From Salipaludibacillus neizhouensis (GTDB lineage Bacteria > Bacillota > Bacilli > Bacillales > Salisediminibacteriaceae): a stretch of 64,000 nucleotides of DNA. The stretch is from assembly GCF_002886185.1 (NCBI RefSeq), contig NZ_KZ614146.1, forward strand, positions 2,154,930-2,218,929, read 5' to 3'. Position numbers and translations under genes: made by a program. Shown piece by piece: positions 10,163 to 19,124 of this stretch (the stretch's first letter is position 1; each line of letters opens with the position of its first letter). A model generated the notes under the pieces. That model made no database searches, was not told the origin of the DNA, and saw only the letters and a list, made by a program, of their open reading frames with translations.

Positions 10163-10432
10163 TCATCCTATGAATTGATGAAGATTACTAAATATTTCTT
10201 CGGCAAACGTAAGCATCTGCGTTAACATCCATGGGCCGAAAACGATGAGTGCGATGAGAACCCCGGCGATTTTCGGTATGAAAGCTAATGTTTGCTCTTG
10301 AATTTGTGTCGTTGCCTGGAAGATACTAACTGCCAAACCTATTGCCAATGCAGTAATTAAGAGTGGACCCGATATAAGCAGTGTTGTAAATACCCCTTGC
10401 TCTGCCCAATGAATAACCATTTCTGTACTCAT
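10163..10432 (-). CDS. fliQ: FliQ, flagellar export gate membrane protein
   Basis: Small two-helix membrane protein of the export pore. 89 aa; hydrophobic segments at about 15-38 and 52-72 flanking the conserved FQATTQIQEQTL loop. Sits between fliP and fliR as in all flagellar type III operons. Confidence 0.95.
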   Translation of the reverse strand: MSTEMVIHWAEQGVFTTLLISGPLLITALAIGLAVSIFQATTQIQEQTLAFIPKIAGVLIALIVFGPWMLTQMLTFAEEIFSNLHQFIG

Positions 10433-10446
10433 ACGAATTCCCCCTT

Positions 10447-11127
10447 TTAAAAGCTAAATAATAATGATCGAACTATTAAGTGCCATCCATCAACCATGAC
10501 AAATAGTAATATTTTAAATGGTAATGCTATCATTACTGGAGGTAACATCATCATCCCCATTGACATCAGAACACTTGCTACTATCATATCGATCACTAAA
10601 AAGGGAACAAATATCATAAAACCAATTTGGAAAGCTGTTTTCAGTTCACTAATTGCAAACGCAGGAACTAATGACGTCAAAGGAATATCATCTAGCGTTT
10701 CCGGTCTTTCTTGTCCTGCATATCCCATAAATAATGCTAAATCTTTTTCTCTAGTGTGTTCTGCCATGAATTCTTTGAATGGTTCTGTTGCTGCTGCGAA
10801 AGCCTCTTCCTGTGAAATCTCCGCATTAGAAAGTGGTTGCAAAGCATTTTCATTTACTTCCGCCAGTACAGGGGCCATAATAAAAAATGTTAAGAAAAGT
10901 GCTAAACCTATTAAAACTTGGTTAGGGGGCATTTGTTGCGTTGCAAGCCCAGATCTTACAAAGGATAATACGATAACAATACGAGTGAAACACGTCATCA
11001 AAATTAATATTGCCGGTGCAAGCGATAAAACTGTAAGTAATAGTAACAATTGGATCGTTGCTGTTAAATCGTTGGAATCATCACTGAAAACGTCTAAAGC
11101 CGGTATTTGGAATAATAAATCGATCAT
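10447..11127 (-). CDS. fliP: FliP, flagellar export gate membrane protein
   Basis: Forms the pentameric core of the export pore. 226 aa. Contains the FliP signature around TCFTRIVIVLSFVRSGLATQ and PPNQVLIGLALFLTFFIMAP (about 44-86), and C-terminal helices around FQIGFMIFVPFLVIDM. No long cleaved signal peptide is evident. Its ATG overlaps the upstream fliO/fliZ stop by four bases. Confidence 0.96.
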   Translation of the reverse strand: MIDLLFQIPALDVFSDDSNDLTATIQLLLLLTVLSLAPAILILMTCFTRIVIVLSFVRSGLATQQMPPNQVLIGLALFLTFFIMAPVLAEVNENALQPLSNAEISQEEAFAAATEPFKEFMAEHTREKDLALFMGYAGQERPETLDDIPLTSLVPAFAISELKTAFQIGFMIFVPFLVIDMIVASVLMSMGMMMLPPVMIALPFKILLFVMVDGWHLIVRSLLFSF

Positions 11128-11855
11128 CGGTCTTTCTCCTCTAATGCAGAATGAACCTTTTTATGTGTTTTTTTTACATCGGTTAATTCTTGCTTTAATA
11201 AATTCTGAAATGCTGTTGCATCCGAATTTGAAGAACCAGCTGCACTTGAGTTTGAAAATCCATTTAATTTTTTCTTTTTCAACCACCCTGTGAATTTTGT
11301 TAAAGGTTGTTCAAATAATTCTTGTGATTGATTAGATTTTAAAATAACTTCCAGTTCATCAGGATCATCAATTTCTTTTAATAACTGTACTGTTTCACCT
11401 ACACCTACAATAAGAACACGACTCCCGATATGAACTACCTGAACAGACCGATTAGTACCGACTCCAACACCACCAATGTTTCGAACGAGTGAATTTCCAT
11501 GGACATTCTGTGATCGCTTATTAATAAATCTCAAAACTACATAAATACCAAGAATAACCACCCCTAAAGCAAGAAATAACTGTAGAGTAAGAAAAAATAA
11601 ATTCTGTTCACCCATTCCTGTATCTTCATTACCTTCAAGAGCGGGCATTTGTACATTATCAGACTCCGTATCATTTTCTTCGTTAATCCCGGAGTCCGTA
11701 TTTTCTTCCTCACTATTACTTGGTGTCTGTAATATTTCATTAATTCTTCGATCGCCTTCTCCAAAATTATTAGTTTCTGCATTTACCACAAAAGTTGAAG
11801 AAAAACAGAGAATAATAACAAAAGAAAAAACATATAGGTTACATAAATTTCTCAC
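11124..11855 (-). CDS. fliZ: FliO/FliZ, export-apparatus assembly membrane protein
   Basis: FliO-family protein (called FliZ in B. subtilis) that helps assemble FliP. About 243 aa. An N-terminal signal-like segment ends near VVNA; an acidic extracytoplasmic stretch follows (many E/N/D), then one membrane helix (about 90-112) and a cytosolic tail with VVHIGSRVLIVGVGETVQLL. I chose the GTG at 11853-11855, nine bases after TAAGGAG. A GTG three codons earlier overlaps that site. Confidence 0.9.
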   Translation of the reverse strand: MRNLCNLYVFSFVIILCFSSTFVVNAETNNFGEGDRRINEILQTPSNSEEENTDSGINEENDTESDNVQMPALEGNEDTGMGEQNLFFLTLQLFLALGVVILGIYVVLRFINKRSQNVHGNSLVRNIGGVGVGTNRSVQVVHIGSRVLIVGVGETVQLLKEIDDPDELEVILKSNQSQELFEQPLTKFTGWLKKKKLNGFSNSSAAGSSNSDATAFQNLLKQELTDVKKTHKKVHSALEEKDR

Positions 11856-11876
11856 TGTGGTCACTCCTTAAGAGCC

Positions 11877-12239
11877 TTAGCCTAACGTTTTATTTATTGC
11901 TTCCAGAACTCTGTCAGCCTGAAATGGTTTTACAATAAAGTCCTTTGCACCAGCTTGGATTGCGTCTATTACCATTGCCTGCTGCCCCATTGCCGAACAC
12001 ATAATTACCTTTGCATTCGGGTCAAACTTTTTGATTTCTTTCAAAGAAGTAATCCCGTCCATCTCTGGCATCGTAATATCCATCGTCACAAGATCGGGAG
12101 AGTGTTCTTTATACATCTCTACTGCTTGCGCACCGTCTCCTGCTTCACCAATAATTTCAAAATTATTTTTTGATAAAATATCCTTAATCATCATTCTCAT
12201 AAATGCTGCATCATCTACTATTAGTACTTTCGTTGCCAT
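11877..12239 (-). CDS. cheY: CheY, chemotaxis response regulator
   Basis: Single-domain receiver. 120 aa with the acidic pair DD9-10, phospho-acceptor Asp54 (VTMDITMPEM), a conserved Ser/Thr-type residue in CSAMGQQ (Ser82) and Lys104 (VKPF). In Bacillus CheY-P binds FliM/FliY and promotes smooth swimming. It lies next to fliY, which encodes one of its phosphatases. Confidence 0.97.
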   Translation of the reverse strand: MATKVLIVDDAAFMRMMIKDILSKNNFEIIGEAGDGAQAVEMYKEHSPDLVTMDITMPEMDGITSLKEIKKFDPNAKVIMCSAMGQQAMVIDAIQAGAKDFIVKPFQADRVLEAINKTLG

Positions 12240-12272
12240 AACTTTCGTCCTCCTTAGTTTTTCAAAACATGT

Positions 12273-13514
12273 TTACTTTAATTTATTTAACCGATCTTTT
12301 TGGCTAACAATATCTGTGACTCTAACACCGAAGTTTTCGTCAATTACGACTACTTCACCTTTTGCAATCAATCTTTGATTCACTAAAATATCAACTGGCT
12401 CTCCGGCAAGTTTATCAAGCTCAACAACTGAACCCGGAGACAATTCCAAAATATCTTTAATCGATCTTTTTGTTCTGCCCAATTCCACCGTCACGGAAAG
12501 AGGGATGTCCAATAACATATCTAAGTTCTTGGCTTCATTCTCATTTAATGAAGGTGTATCAAAGTTTGAGAAAGCAGCAGGTTGAACATTTACAGATCGG
12601 CCAGGAGCAGAATAACCTGAAGTAACGTGTTGAGGCTCTGTTCGATTTGCATACTGCTGTCCACCCAAGTTAGTATCCGAAGATTCCCGTGAACTAGGTT
12701 GTGAAGCAGGAACCGTGTTATCTTCCTGTTGACTCTGTGGTTGTGGTGGCAATTCTTCCTGAGCATGCTGAATGACATCATTAGAAGGTGTATCATCTTG
12801 AGTAGGATTCATTAGTTGATCAACCATATCTTTCGCAAAAGAAATCGTAACAAGCTGCATGATCTTAGAGTCAATTAAATCCCCTACTTTTAAATTAAAT
12901 GAAATATTAACCAACACGTCATCATCAGGCAATTCTACATTGCTTTGATTGTTAGAAAAGTCCAATAAATCGATGCCTGGCGGAGAAATATCAACTTTTT
13001 TGTTGAATATCGTAGACATCGAGGTAGAAGCTGACCCCATCATCTGATTCATAGCTTCTTGAACTGCACTTATTTCCATATCGCCTAAATCATCAGGAGC
13101 GTTTAATCCATCATTGCCCATCATTAAATCTGCGATGATCGAAGCATCAGATTGCTTGATTACAAGTAAATTTACACCTTCGAATCCCACCGTATATTCT
13201 ACCGAAATTGCCACGTGTGGTTTAGGAAACTCTTTCTCAATCTCTTTTTTACTAATAACGGAAACTTTCGGTGTCGTTATATCAACTTTTTGATTCAATA
13301 ACGTTGACAAGGCAGTTGCAGAACTTCCAAAGGAAATATTACCTATCTCACCTAGTGCATCTTGCTCTATACTTGACAAGTAGTTTTCAACTTTAAGATT
13401 ATTATCACTTACATTTTCTTCAGTGTTCTCTTCTTCATTGTCACTGTTATCATCATTATCCATGCCACTCAAAAGGGCATTAATTTCATCTTGAGAGAGC
13501 ATATCATCATTCAT
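12273..13514 (-). CDS. fliY: FliY, C-ring protein with CheY-P phosphatase domain
   Basis: Switch-complex protein that replaces FliN in Bacillus and also dephosphorylates CheY-P. 413 aa: an N-terminal CheY-P binding motif (LSQDEINALLSGM); a CheC-like domain with two active-site helices (ALGEIGNISFGSS and SAVQEAMNQMMGS), both keeping Glu-x-x-Asn; a Gln/Ser/Pro-rich linker at about 235-300; and a C-terminal FliN/SpoA domain (LDIPLSVTVELGRTKRSIKD). The ATG at 13512-13514 overlaps the fliM end by eight bases; the TTG one codon upstream is less likely. Confidence 0.96.
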   Translation of the reverse strand: MNDDMLSQDEINALLSGMDNDDNSDNEEENTEENVSDNNLKVENYLSSIEQDALGEIGNISFGSSATALSTLLNQKVDITTPKVSVISKKEIEKEFPKPHVAISVEYTVGFEGVNLLVIKQSDASIIADLMMGNDGLNAPDDLGDMEISAVQEAMNQMMGSASTSMSTIFNKKVDISPPGIDLLDFSNNQSNVELPDDDVLVNISFNLKVGDLIDSKIMQLVTISFAKDMVDQLMNPTQDDTPSNDVIQHAQEELPPQPQSQQEDNTVPASQPSSRESSDTNLGGQQYANRTEPQHVTSGYSAPGRSVNVQPAAFSNFDTPSLNENEAKNLDMLLDIPLSVTVELGRTKRSIKDILELSPGSVVELDKLAGEPVDILVNQRLIAKGEVVVIDENFGVRVTDIVSQKDRLNKLK

Positions 13515-14502
13515 CAATGTTCCCCTCCTCTTCTAAAATGTCCGTGACTTGAACGGCCACATGGTTTTTCAATTTACCTGGTTGAACTTTGAATTTAGGT
13601 TCGCCCCCAACACGAAGCAAAAGAGATTCTTCAATTGACTGATCCAGTTCAATGATATCGTTCGCGCCTAGATTTAAAAATTCAGCTATAGTAATCTCTG
13701 AATGTCCAAGCTCAACGACTACATCAAGTGGAGCTTGTTTAATATTTCTTCTTAACGATTCTATTTCAATCGGTTGGAGTTCTTTTTTCTTTGTTTGCAT
13801 CCATAAGTGAACAGACAGCAACGGAAGAAGTGACTCAATCACGACGTGCGGAAGACATATATTAATCATCCCGGAAGACTCCCCTATCGTTGTAGATAAA
13901 GAAATTACAACCACGGTCTCATTCGGTGATACTAATTGCAAAAACTGAGGGTTCACTTCCATGTCATCCATTATTGGATCTAATTCTTTCACAGAAAGCC
14001 AGGCCTCTCGAAAGGTTTCCAGAGTTCTTTGAAATAATTGTGTCATAATCTTTGTTTCAATTTCAGTTAAATCTTCTACCTTATTATAGGCTTCGCCTTT
14101 TCCACCAAGCATACGATCCATCATCGCAAAGGCAATGTTTGGATTCACTTCCATCACGAATCGTCCTTCTAATGGGTAAGGTTCAAACACGTTCAAGATG
14201 GTCATCCGCGGAACTGAACGAATGAATTCGTCATAGGGTAGCTGATCGACTGATGCCACAGAAATTTGAACAAAAGTTCTTAATTGTGCGGATAAATGTG
14301 TTGTTAATAATCGAGCAAAGTTCTCATGAATTCTTGTTAAACTTCGAACTTGGTCTTTAGAAAACCTTAACGCTCTTTTAAAGTCATACGACCTTATTTT
14401 TCTCTCGGTGTCTTCTTTTTTCAGTTCATCTGCATCCATCTCACCAGTGGATATGGCTGATAATAGTGCATCAATTTCACCCTGTGATAGAACATCTGCC
14501 AT
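13507..14502 (-). CDS. fliM: FliM, flagellar motor switch protein
   Basis: C-ring protein that binds CheY-P and sets rotation direction. 331 aa. N-terminal CheY-P docking motif LSQGEIDALLSAI (5-17), a middle CheC/X-like domain without phosphatase residues, with the conserved MDRMLGGKGEA near 128-138, and a C-terminal SpoA domain (DVVVELGHSEITIAEFLNL). Overlaps fliY. Confidence 0.97.
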   Translation of the reverse strand: MADVLSQGEIDALLSAISTGEMDADELKKEDTERKIRSYDFKRALRFSKDQVRSLTRIHENFARLLTTHLSAQLRTFVQISVASVDQLPYDEFIRSVPRMTILNVFEPYPLEGRFVMEVNPNIAFAMMDRMLGGKGEAYNKVEDLTEIETKIMTQLFQRTLETFREAWLSVKELDPIMDDMEVNPQFLQLVSPNETVVVISLSTTIGESSGMINICLPHVVIESLLPLLSVHLWMQTKKKELQPIEIESLRRNIKQAPLDVVVELGHSEITIAEFLNLGANDIIELDQSIEESLLLRVGGEPKFKVQPGKLKNHVAVQVTDILEEEGNIDE

Positions 14503-14542
14503 CTTTTTTTCACCTCACTTTTTCAGACATTTAAACGCAGTA

Positions 14543-14974
14543 TTATTGAATAACGCGTTGATTCATATAAACTTCAACTACCTTACCATCCTGCATAATT
14601 TCATTGACGCGATCTCTAATACGACTTTCTAATTCCTTAATTCCCTCAGAACCTTGAAAATCAACATCACGCATGTCAGATAGTTCTTGAATAATAATAT
14701 TTTCTACTTGAAAGCTTCGTTTTTCAAACTCTACTTTCGCATCATCGTTTTCTAATTGAATAACAAATTGTGATCTAATAATATGATTAGACAATAAATT
14801 TGTTGTAATTTCTTCCGTTTCAACGGATCTTTCTACAACCTGATCTACGGTAGGTTCCCCTTCAGCTTCCGCTTCCTGGAAAAATTGTGTGTATAACACA
14901 AGAGCTAAAACTCCTATTAGGGTTAATGCTATTAAAATGATCATCATAATATTGACTAGCTTGTTCTTAAACAT
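14543..14974 (-). CDS. fliL: FliL, motor-associated membrane protein
   Basis: Single-pass protein near the stator that supports motor torque. 143 aa; membrane helix at about 8-28 (IMMIILIALTLIGVLALVLY), then an extracytoplasmic FliL domain ending VEVYMNQRVIQ. The ATG is three bases after swrD. Confidence 0.92.
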   Translation of the reverse strand: MFKNKLVNIMMIILIALTLIGVLALVLYTQFFQEAEAEGEPTVDQVVERSVETEEITTNLLSNHIIRSQFVIQLENDDAKVEFEKRSFQVENIIIQELSDMRDVDFQGSEGIKELESRIRDRVNEIMQDGKVVEVYMNQRVIQ

Positions 14975-14977
14975 GGT

Positions 14978-15202
14978 TTATACCTCCTCATTAGAGTCAT
15001 AGTGTTTCGAAACAAGAGAGGTTAATCCAATCTGTTTATAGAATTCGGTAATTTTTTGATATAACTCTTGTTCTGTTTCTTTCACAACAATCTTTTTGCC
15101 ATTGGTTAAAGTGACTGTTGTATCCGGAAATGCTTGAACCTGCTCTATGTAAAGGGCATTTAATGTAAAAGATTGGTCATTCAATTTGGTTAAAATTATC
15201 AT
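14978..15202 (-). CDS. swrD: SwrD/FlbD-family small protein
   Basis: 74-aa FlbD-family protein (YlzI/SwrD in B. subtilis, where it raises motor power). Starts MIILTKLNDQSFTLNALYIE, with a VTLTNGKKIVVKET core typical of the family. Encoded between flgE and fliL as in B. subtilis. Not to be confused with the Caulobacter transcription factor of the same name. Confidence 0.9.
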   Translation of the reverse strand: MIILTKLNDQSFTLNALYIEQVQAFPDTTVTLTNGKKIVVKETEQELYQKITEFYKQIGLTSLVSKHYDSNEEV

Positions 15203-15305
15203 TAGTTTAACGAGCTACACTTTATAAAGCGGGCTCTTCTCTTCCTCCTTTAATTCAAAAATAAGGTTGACTTAGCGCCTAAAATGACACTAAGCCAATC
15301 AAACA

Positions 15306-16106
15306 TTATCGTTTTAAATTTATAAGTTCTTGTAAAATCTCATCCGATGTTGTAATCATTTTTGTGTTTGCCTGGAATCCACGTTGTGCCACGATCATTT
15401 CAGCAAATTCAGCAGCAAGGTCTACGTTAGACATTTCAAGTGTTGAGTTGACTAGATCACCACGCCCTTGTTCACCTGGATTACCAATGATTGGGTCTCC
15501 TGAGTTGGCTGTCGCGGTAAATAAATTTCCACCAGCTTTTGAGAGCCCTCCTGGGTTAGCAAAAGTAGCAATTTGAATTTGTCCCAATTCAGCTGGAGGT
15601 TGGCCGTCTGAGAAAATGCCGCTAACAACTCCTGAACCAGAGATTGTATAACTTTCATAACCTGCATTTGGATCTATTTCTATTTGTCCATTATCACTCA
15701 CTACAAAATACCCGTCTGAATTGACTAGTGTTCCCTCTGCATCGAGATAAAAGTTACCTGCTCTCGTATAGCTTTCTGCTCCGTCACCATCCTGCATAAC
15801 AAAATAGCCATCGCCGGAAATAGCTAAATCTAAATCTCTACCGGTTGTTTGTAAAGAGCCTTGTGTCGAAATCGTATCAATCGTTGACAGCCCTCCACCC
15901 AAACCAACTTGTTGCGGGTTAGTTCCTCCTCGTACATCCCCAGGTTCACTTGCACCTTTCATCTGCTGACTTATCAAGTCATTAAAAGTTGCCCGTCCCT
16001 TTTTAAAGCCAAATGTATTCACGTTTGAAATATTGTTACCAATTGTATCTAATTTTGTTTGAAAGTTATTCATTCCGCCAATACCTGAGTATAAAGATCT
16101 AATCAT
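15306..16106 (-). CDS. flgE: FlgE, flagellar hook protein (short Bacillus type)
   Basis: Hook subunit exported by the flagellar system. 266 aa, close to the short B. subtilis hook protein and far shorter than the enterobacterial one. The N-terminal rod/hook signature MIRSLYSGIGGMNNFQTKLD and IGNNISNVNTFGFKK, and the C-terminal SNVDLAAEFAEMIVAQRGFQANTK are both clear. The start at 16104-16106 has a GGGGATTAA site; the 16 codons upstream in the same frame are not family-like. Older annotations may call such proteins FlgG. Confidence 0.93.
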   Translation of the reverse strand: MIRSLYSGIGGMNNFQTKLDTIGNNISNVNTFGFKKGRATFNDLISQQMKGASEPGDVRGGTNPQQVGLGGGLSTIDTISTQGSLQTTGRDLDLAISGDGYFVMQDGDGAESYTRAGNFYLDAEGTLVNSDGYFVVSDNGQIEIDPNAGYESYTISGSGVVSGIFSDGQPPAELGQIQIATFANPGGLSKAGGNLFTATANSGDPIIGNPGEQGRGDLVNSTLEMSNVDLAAEFAEMIVAQRGFQANTKMITTSDEILQELINLKR

Positions 16107-16195
16107 AATATTAATCCCCTTTTTGATGGTTCTTTTAATAGCTGTTTCCGTCAATCCACAGCATAAGGCTTCCTGTTAAGGTCCAGCCAGATTAC

Positions 16196-16588
16196 TTAAT
16201 TATTGATAATAATCGCACCATTTATATTCGTAAACAATTGAGACGCCGCTTCCTCTCGGTCCATCGCAGTTATGACGGTGTCGTTTGTGGCACTAATAAC
16301 AAATGCTGCATCATTCGTTAAAACAAGAGAATCATTCACGCCTTTGTCGCGTGCTTCTCTTACTTTTGTCTGTATCTCATTCCATGTTTCATTAGATATT
16401 TCAATGCCTCTATCCATCATTCTTTTCTCAGCATGTTTACTGATTTTTAATTCTTCTTGACTCTCCAATGTTTTTGTAAGCATATTTTGAAAGCTGTTTT
16501 TTTCAGTTGCTTTAGATTCAGAAGTTTGCTTCACTGATGGTTTTGGTAAAGTATGATGTAGATGATGAGGCATGATTTTTACACTCAT
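16196..16588 (-). CDS. Bacillus-type flagellar operon protein (TIGR02530-like)
   Basis: 130-aa protein of the conserved Firmicute family found between flgD and flgE. Matches the remembered family pattern: LKISKHAEKRMMDRGIEIS, then VNDSLVLTNDAAFVISATNDTVITAMDREE and a C-terminal NINGAIIINN. No membrane segment. The role is not established; from position, a hook-assembly function is likely. The ATG at 16586-16588 lies six bases after AGAGGTG. Confidence 0.85.
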   Translation of the reverse strand: MSVKIMPHHLHHTLPKPSVKQTSESKATEKNSFQNMLTKTLESQEELKISKHAEKRMMDRGIEISNETWNEIQTKVREARDKGVNDSLVLTNDAAFVISATNDTVITAMDREEAASQLFTNINGAIIINN

Positions 16589-16613
16589 GTTAATCACCTC
16601 TTAGCTTGATTGT

Positions 16614-17072
16614 TTACTTCGGATTCGTTACAGAAACAACATCTGTGGTATTTATTTTCGTTTCACCATCAATAACAAGCTGCGCTTGTCCATCTTTGAA
16701 AATCACGGATGTTACAATTCCGGACTTGGAAACCGTTTCCGTATCATCGTCTTCTGCTGTTTTGTCCCATTCAACTTGTTTACCAATTAAATCACTATGA
16801 GAAACAAAATTTTGCGTTGTTTGCATATCCAAGAACTTCTCTAAATTGGAATTCATGTTTGTCGTTTGTTCTAGCGCAGAAAACTGAGCCATTTGTGCAA
16901 TAAATTCCTGGTCTTTCATAGGATTCATCGGATCTTGATTTTGCAATTGGGTTAAAAGTAATTTTAAAAACTCATCCTTACCCAAGGTTGAACCAGTATT
17001 ATTTTGAGCTTTTTGTTTCTCCAAATAATCAGCATGATAATTACTTTCTGTAGCTTGCACATTTACCGGCAT
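16614..17072 (-). CDS. flgD: FlgD, hook cap/assembly protein
   Basis: Hook scaffolding protein. 152 aa from the ATG at 17070-17072, eight bases after AAGGAGG; twenty upstream in-frame codons are not family-like and include that site. Family signature LGKDEFLKLLLTQLQNQDPMNPMKDQEFIAQMAQFSALEQ near residues 30-70 in the mature frame. The C-terminal part is short (hook-cap beta domain reduced), as in B. subtilis FlgD (YlxG). Confidence 0.93.
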   Translation of the reverse strand: MPVNVQATESNYHADYLEKQKAQNNTGSTLGKDEFLKLLLTQLQNQDPMNPMKDQEFIAQMAQFSALEQTTNMNSNLEKFLDMQTTQNFVSHSDLIGKQVEWDKTAEDDDTETVSKSGIVTSVIFKDGQAQLVIDGETKINTTDVVSVTNPK

Positions 17073-17085
17073 CCATTCTGCCTCC

Positions 17086-18474
17086 TTAAACTTCCGTATT
17101 AATCGTTGCTTCCAGGAATTCAGCGAAATCAAGGATATCTTCTTCCTCGGTCTCCTCTTTTTTTCGATCAGATTGTTGCTCAGCTGTTTGTTCCTCTTTA
17201 GGATTACCTTGAGACAAATCTTTCAGCGTTTGCTGACTTTGTTGCTGAGTTACTTCTATTTTATCAACCTGAATATTTTGCGATTGAAAAGCATTTTTTA
17301 AATGTTGTATCTGACCTTCAATTAAGTCTCGAGCAACCGCTGTTGTAGTCATCATTTTAGCAACTAAAACTCCATTCACTTGCTGAATAGTTATATCCAA
17401 CCTTCCTAGCGAAGCAGGGTTTAACTTCAGGTTTAATTGTTGGACCCCATTACTTAGTTGTTGAAATGAGCTTTTAGCTAACATACTTTGAAACTGGCGA
17501 ATAAACTGCTCTTGTTGAGGTCGCTCAGTCTGAGACTCTCCGGTATGAACCATAAATTGCTGTAATCTAGCCATATGGCTGTTAGACGTATCGAACAAAA
17601 CTGGACTCTGATTATCACGGACTACAGGTTTTGCAGAACTACTTGCTAGCTGATTTTGGTGAGCTAACTCTGCAATACGAGTTGTTAAAGTAGACGGTTG
17701 AAAGTCAAGCTTAGCTTGTCCCCTTGATAAATCTGTTTTTGATGTACTAGCCAGTTGATTGAGCTGAGCTAATTCAGCAATGCGTATTGCTAGAGTTGAT
17801 GTTGGTGCTTGTGCTTGTAATGGTGCTGTTTTCACCTGTGCATTTTGAGCTTCAGCAAAAAACTCTTTTAATTGATTGAAGACTTGATGAAGATTTGATG
17901 TTTTTTCATTCCCTTGGATTGCCTGTGGAAAGTATGCAGCGACTAGCTGTTGTAAAGCTTGAAATTCATTTCCGCTCTTTAACTCTAATCCTTGTTGTTC
18001 TTTTACAGTGAAACTAGTAATGATAGCAAGAAGGATTACTGGATCTCCTGTTGTCTCAAACTCTTCCATAAGCCCTTCAATTGACACATAGCTGTCCATC
18101 AACTCTTCTAAATCTTTTTTCCAGGATTCCGGAAGTACATCAAGAAATGCAGCTACTTCCTCGCCCATTAGAATATCCTCAGGTATAAAACCTTCGTCTG
18201 TTGGAATCTCTTCTAAAAGCTTATATATTACCTTTAGCAACTCTTCTGTGTCTATTTCCATAAGTTGAGCAATAAAGTCTTTCTCTTCTGAAGATTCCAA
18301 TGAAAATGCGCTGAGACTATCTTTATTTGTCTCTTTTCCCTCTTTCATAAGACCCTCTAGTGCATGTATGAATGACTCAGACTTTCCCGCCGATTCTTTT
18401 TTAGCTAATGAGAAACCTTCCCCATTACCCGTTTTACTTACGTTTACCATTGATGACATCATCATTGCGTTCAA
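17086..18474 (-). CDS. fliK: FliK, hook-length control protein
   Basis: Secreted ruler that stops hook growth and triggers the FlhB switch. About 462 aa. A long variable N-terminal region; a C-terminal Flg_hook domain around GVQQLNLKLNPASLGRLDITIQQVNGVLVAKM (about 355-385); and a Gln/Glu-rich tail. The start looks like TTG at 18472-18474 behind GAGGGGGTG; ATG three codons later is the alternative. Residues about 240-300 hold a two-copy internal repeat, with cores RIAELAQLNQLAS and RIAELAHQNQLAS. Confidence 0.9.
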   Translation of the reverse strand: MNAMMMSSMVNVSKTGNGEGFSLAKKESAGKSESFIHALEGLMKEGKETNKDSLSAFSLESSEEKDFIAQLMEIDTEELLKVIYKLLEEIPTDEGFIPEDILMGEEVAAFLDVLPESWKKDLEELMDSYVSIEGLMEEFETTGDPVILLAIITSFTVKEQQGLELKSGNEFQALQQLVAAYFPQAIQGNEKTSNLHQVFNQLKEFFAEAQNAQVKTAPLQAQAPTSTLAIRIAELAQLNQLASTSKTDLSRGQAKLDFQPSTLTTRIAELAHQNQLASSSAKPVVRDNQSPVLFDTSNSHMARLQQFMVHTGESQTERPQQEQFIRQFQSMLAKSSFQQLSNGVQQLNLKLNPASLGRLDITIQQVNGVLVAKMMTTTAVARDLIEGQIQHLKNAFQSQNIQVDKIEVTQQQSQQTLKDLSQGNPKEEQTAEQQSDRKKEETEEEDILDFAEFLEATINTEV

Positions 18475-18510
18475 TTTTTCACCCCCTCTCATTGACGTTA
18501 ATGCCAATCG

Positions 18511-19110
18511 CTAATTTGACATTTCACTAAGTAAGCCCGCTGCGGCTTCGGCATCCATTTTACTTAAAATCTCAGATCTCGAGTTAACTTGCATGATTCG
18601 TAAATATGTAATTGCCTCGTCTTGAGGAATCTCTCCGATAATATCTGCAGCTTTAGATGAAGTCATTTCTTCCAGCGTTTTAACGATATCATTTATATCT
18701 GTAGTATCGTTCTCTGGTTCTTCCCCTTCAATACCAAGATCTTCCGATTGAATCGTCACTAACTCTTCCTGAAGACTTACAATTTCTTCATCTTTCGAGT
18801 TGAGTTCACTCTCTATTCGCGTTATTTCTTGTAAGTAGGTTTCATTCTCATTTTCAAGTTGCAAAATATATTCTTCGTCCGAAATACCCTCTTCGCTTTC
18901 TTCACCTGATTCGCTCGCATCTTCCATTTCTTCCTGCGGTTCTTCAATAAAAGGAAGTACACTTGCCAAACGTTGAAGCTGGTCTCCAAATCCAAAATAA
19001 AAAGCAAGAACTACTGCCAATATCAGTGCAAAAACGGCAGGAATTAAGATAACCATGAAGAAAACTAAAAACTTACTTTGACCTGATTCTTTCGGTTTAT
19101 TTTTACTCAT
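18511..19110 (-). CDS. ylxF: MotE-like (YlxF) membrane protein
   Basis: Flagellar operon membrane protein related to YlxF/MotE. About 199 aa: one membrane helix near residues 15-40 (FLVFFMVILIPAVFALILAV), an acidic Glu/Ser-rich stretch, a predicted coiled coil (about 75-125), and a C-terminal MgtE-N-like helical repeat (VKTLEEMTSSKAADIIGEIP). In other bacteria MotE helps secrete or stabilise motor parts. The ATG at 19108-19110 lies after AGGTGAG. Confidence 0.85.
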   Translation of the reverse strand: MSKNKPKESGQSKFLVFFMVILIPAVFALILAVVLAFYFGFGDQLQRLASVLPFIEEPQEEMEDASESGEESEEGISDEEYILQLENENETYLQEITRIESELNSKDEEIVSLQEELVTIQSEDLGIEGEEPENDTTDINDIVKTLEEMTSSKAADIIGEIPQDEAITYLRIMQVNSRSEILSKMDAEAAAGLLSEMSN

Positions 19111-19124
19111 AGTCTCACCTGATT

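Noticed and set aside
10496-11293. A 265-codon plus-strand frame antisense to fliP and fliO/Z
   Set aside because: The minus-strand genes are clear family members; the plus-strand frame is a Thr/Ile/Ser-rich shadow with no ribosome site.
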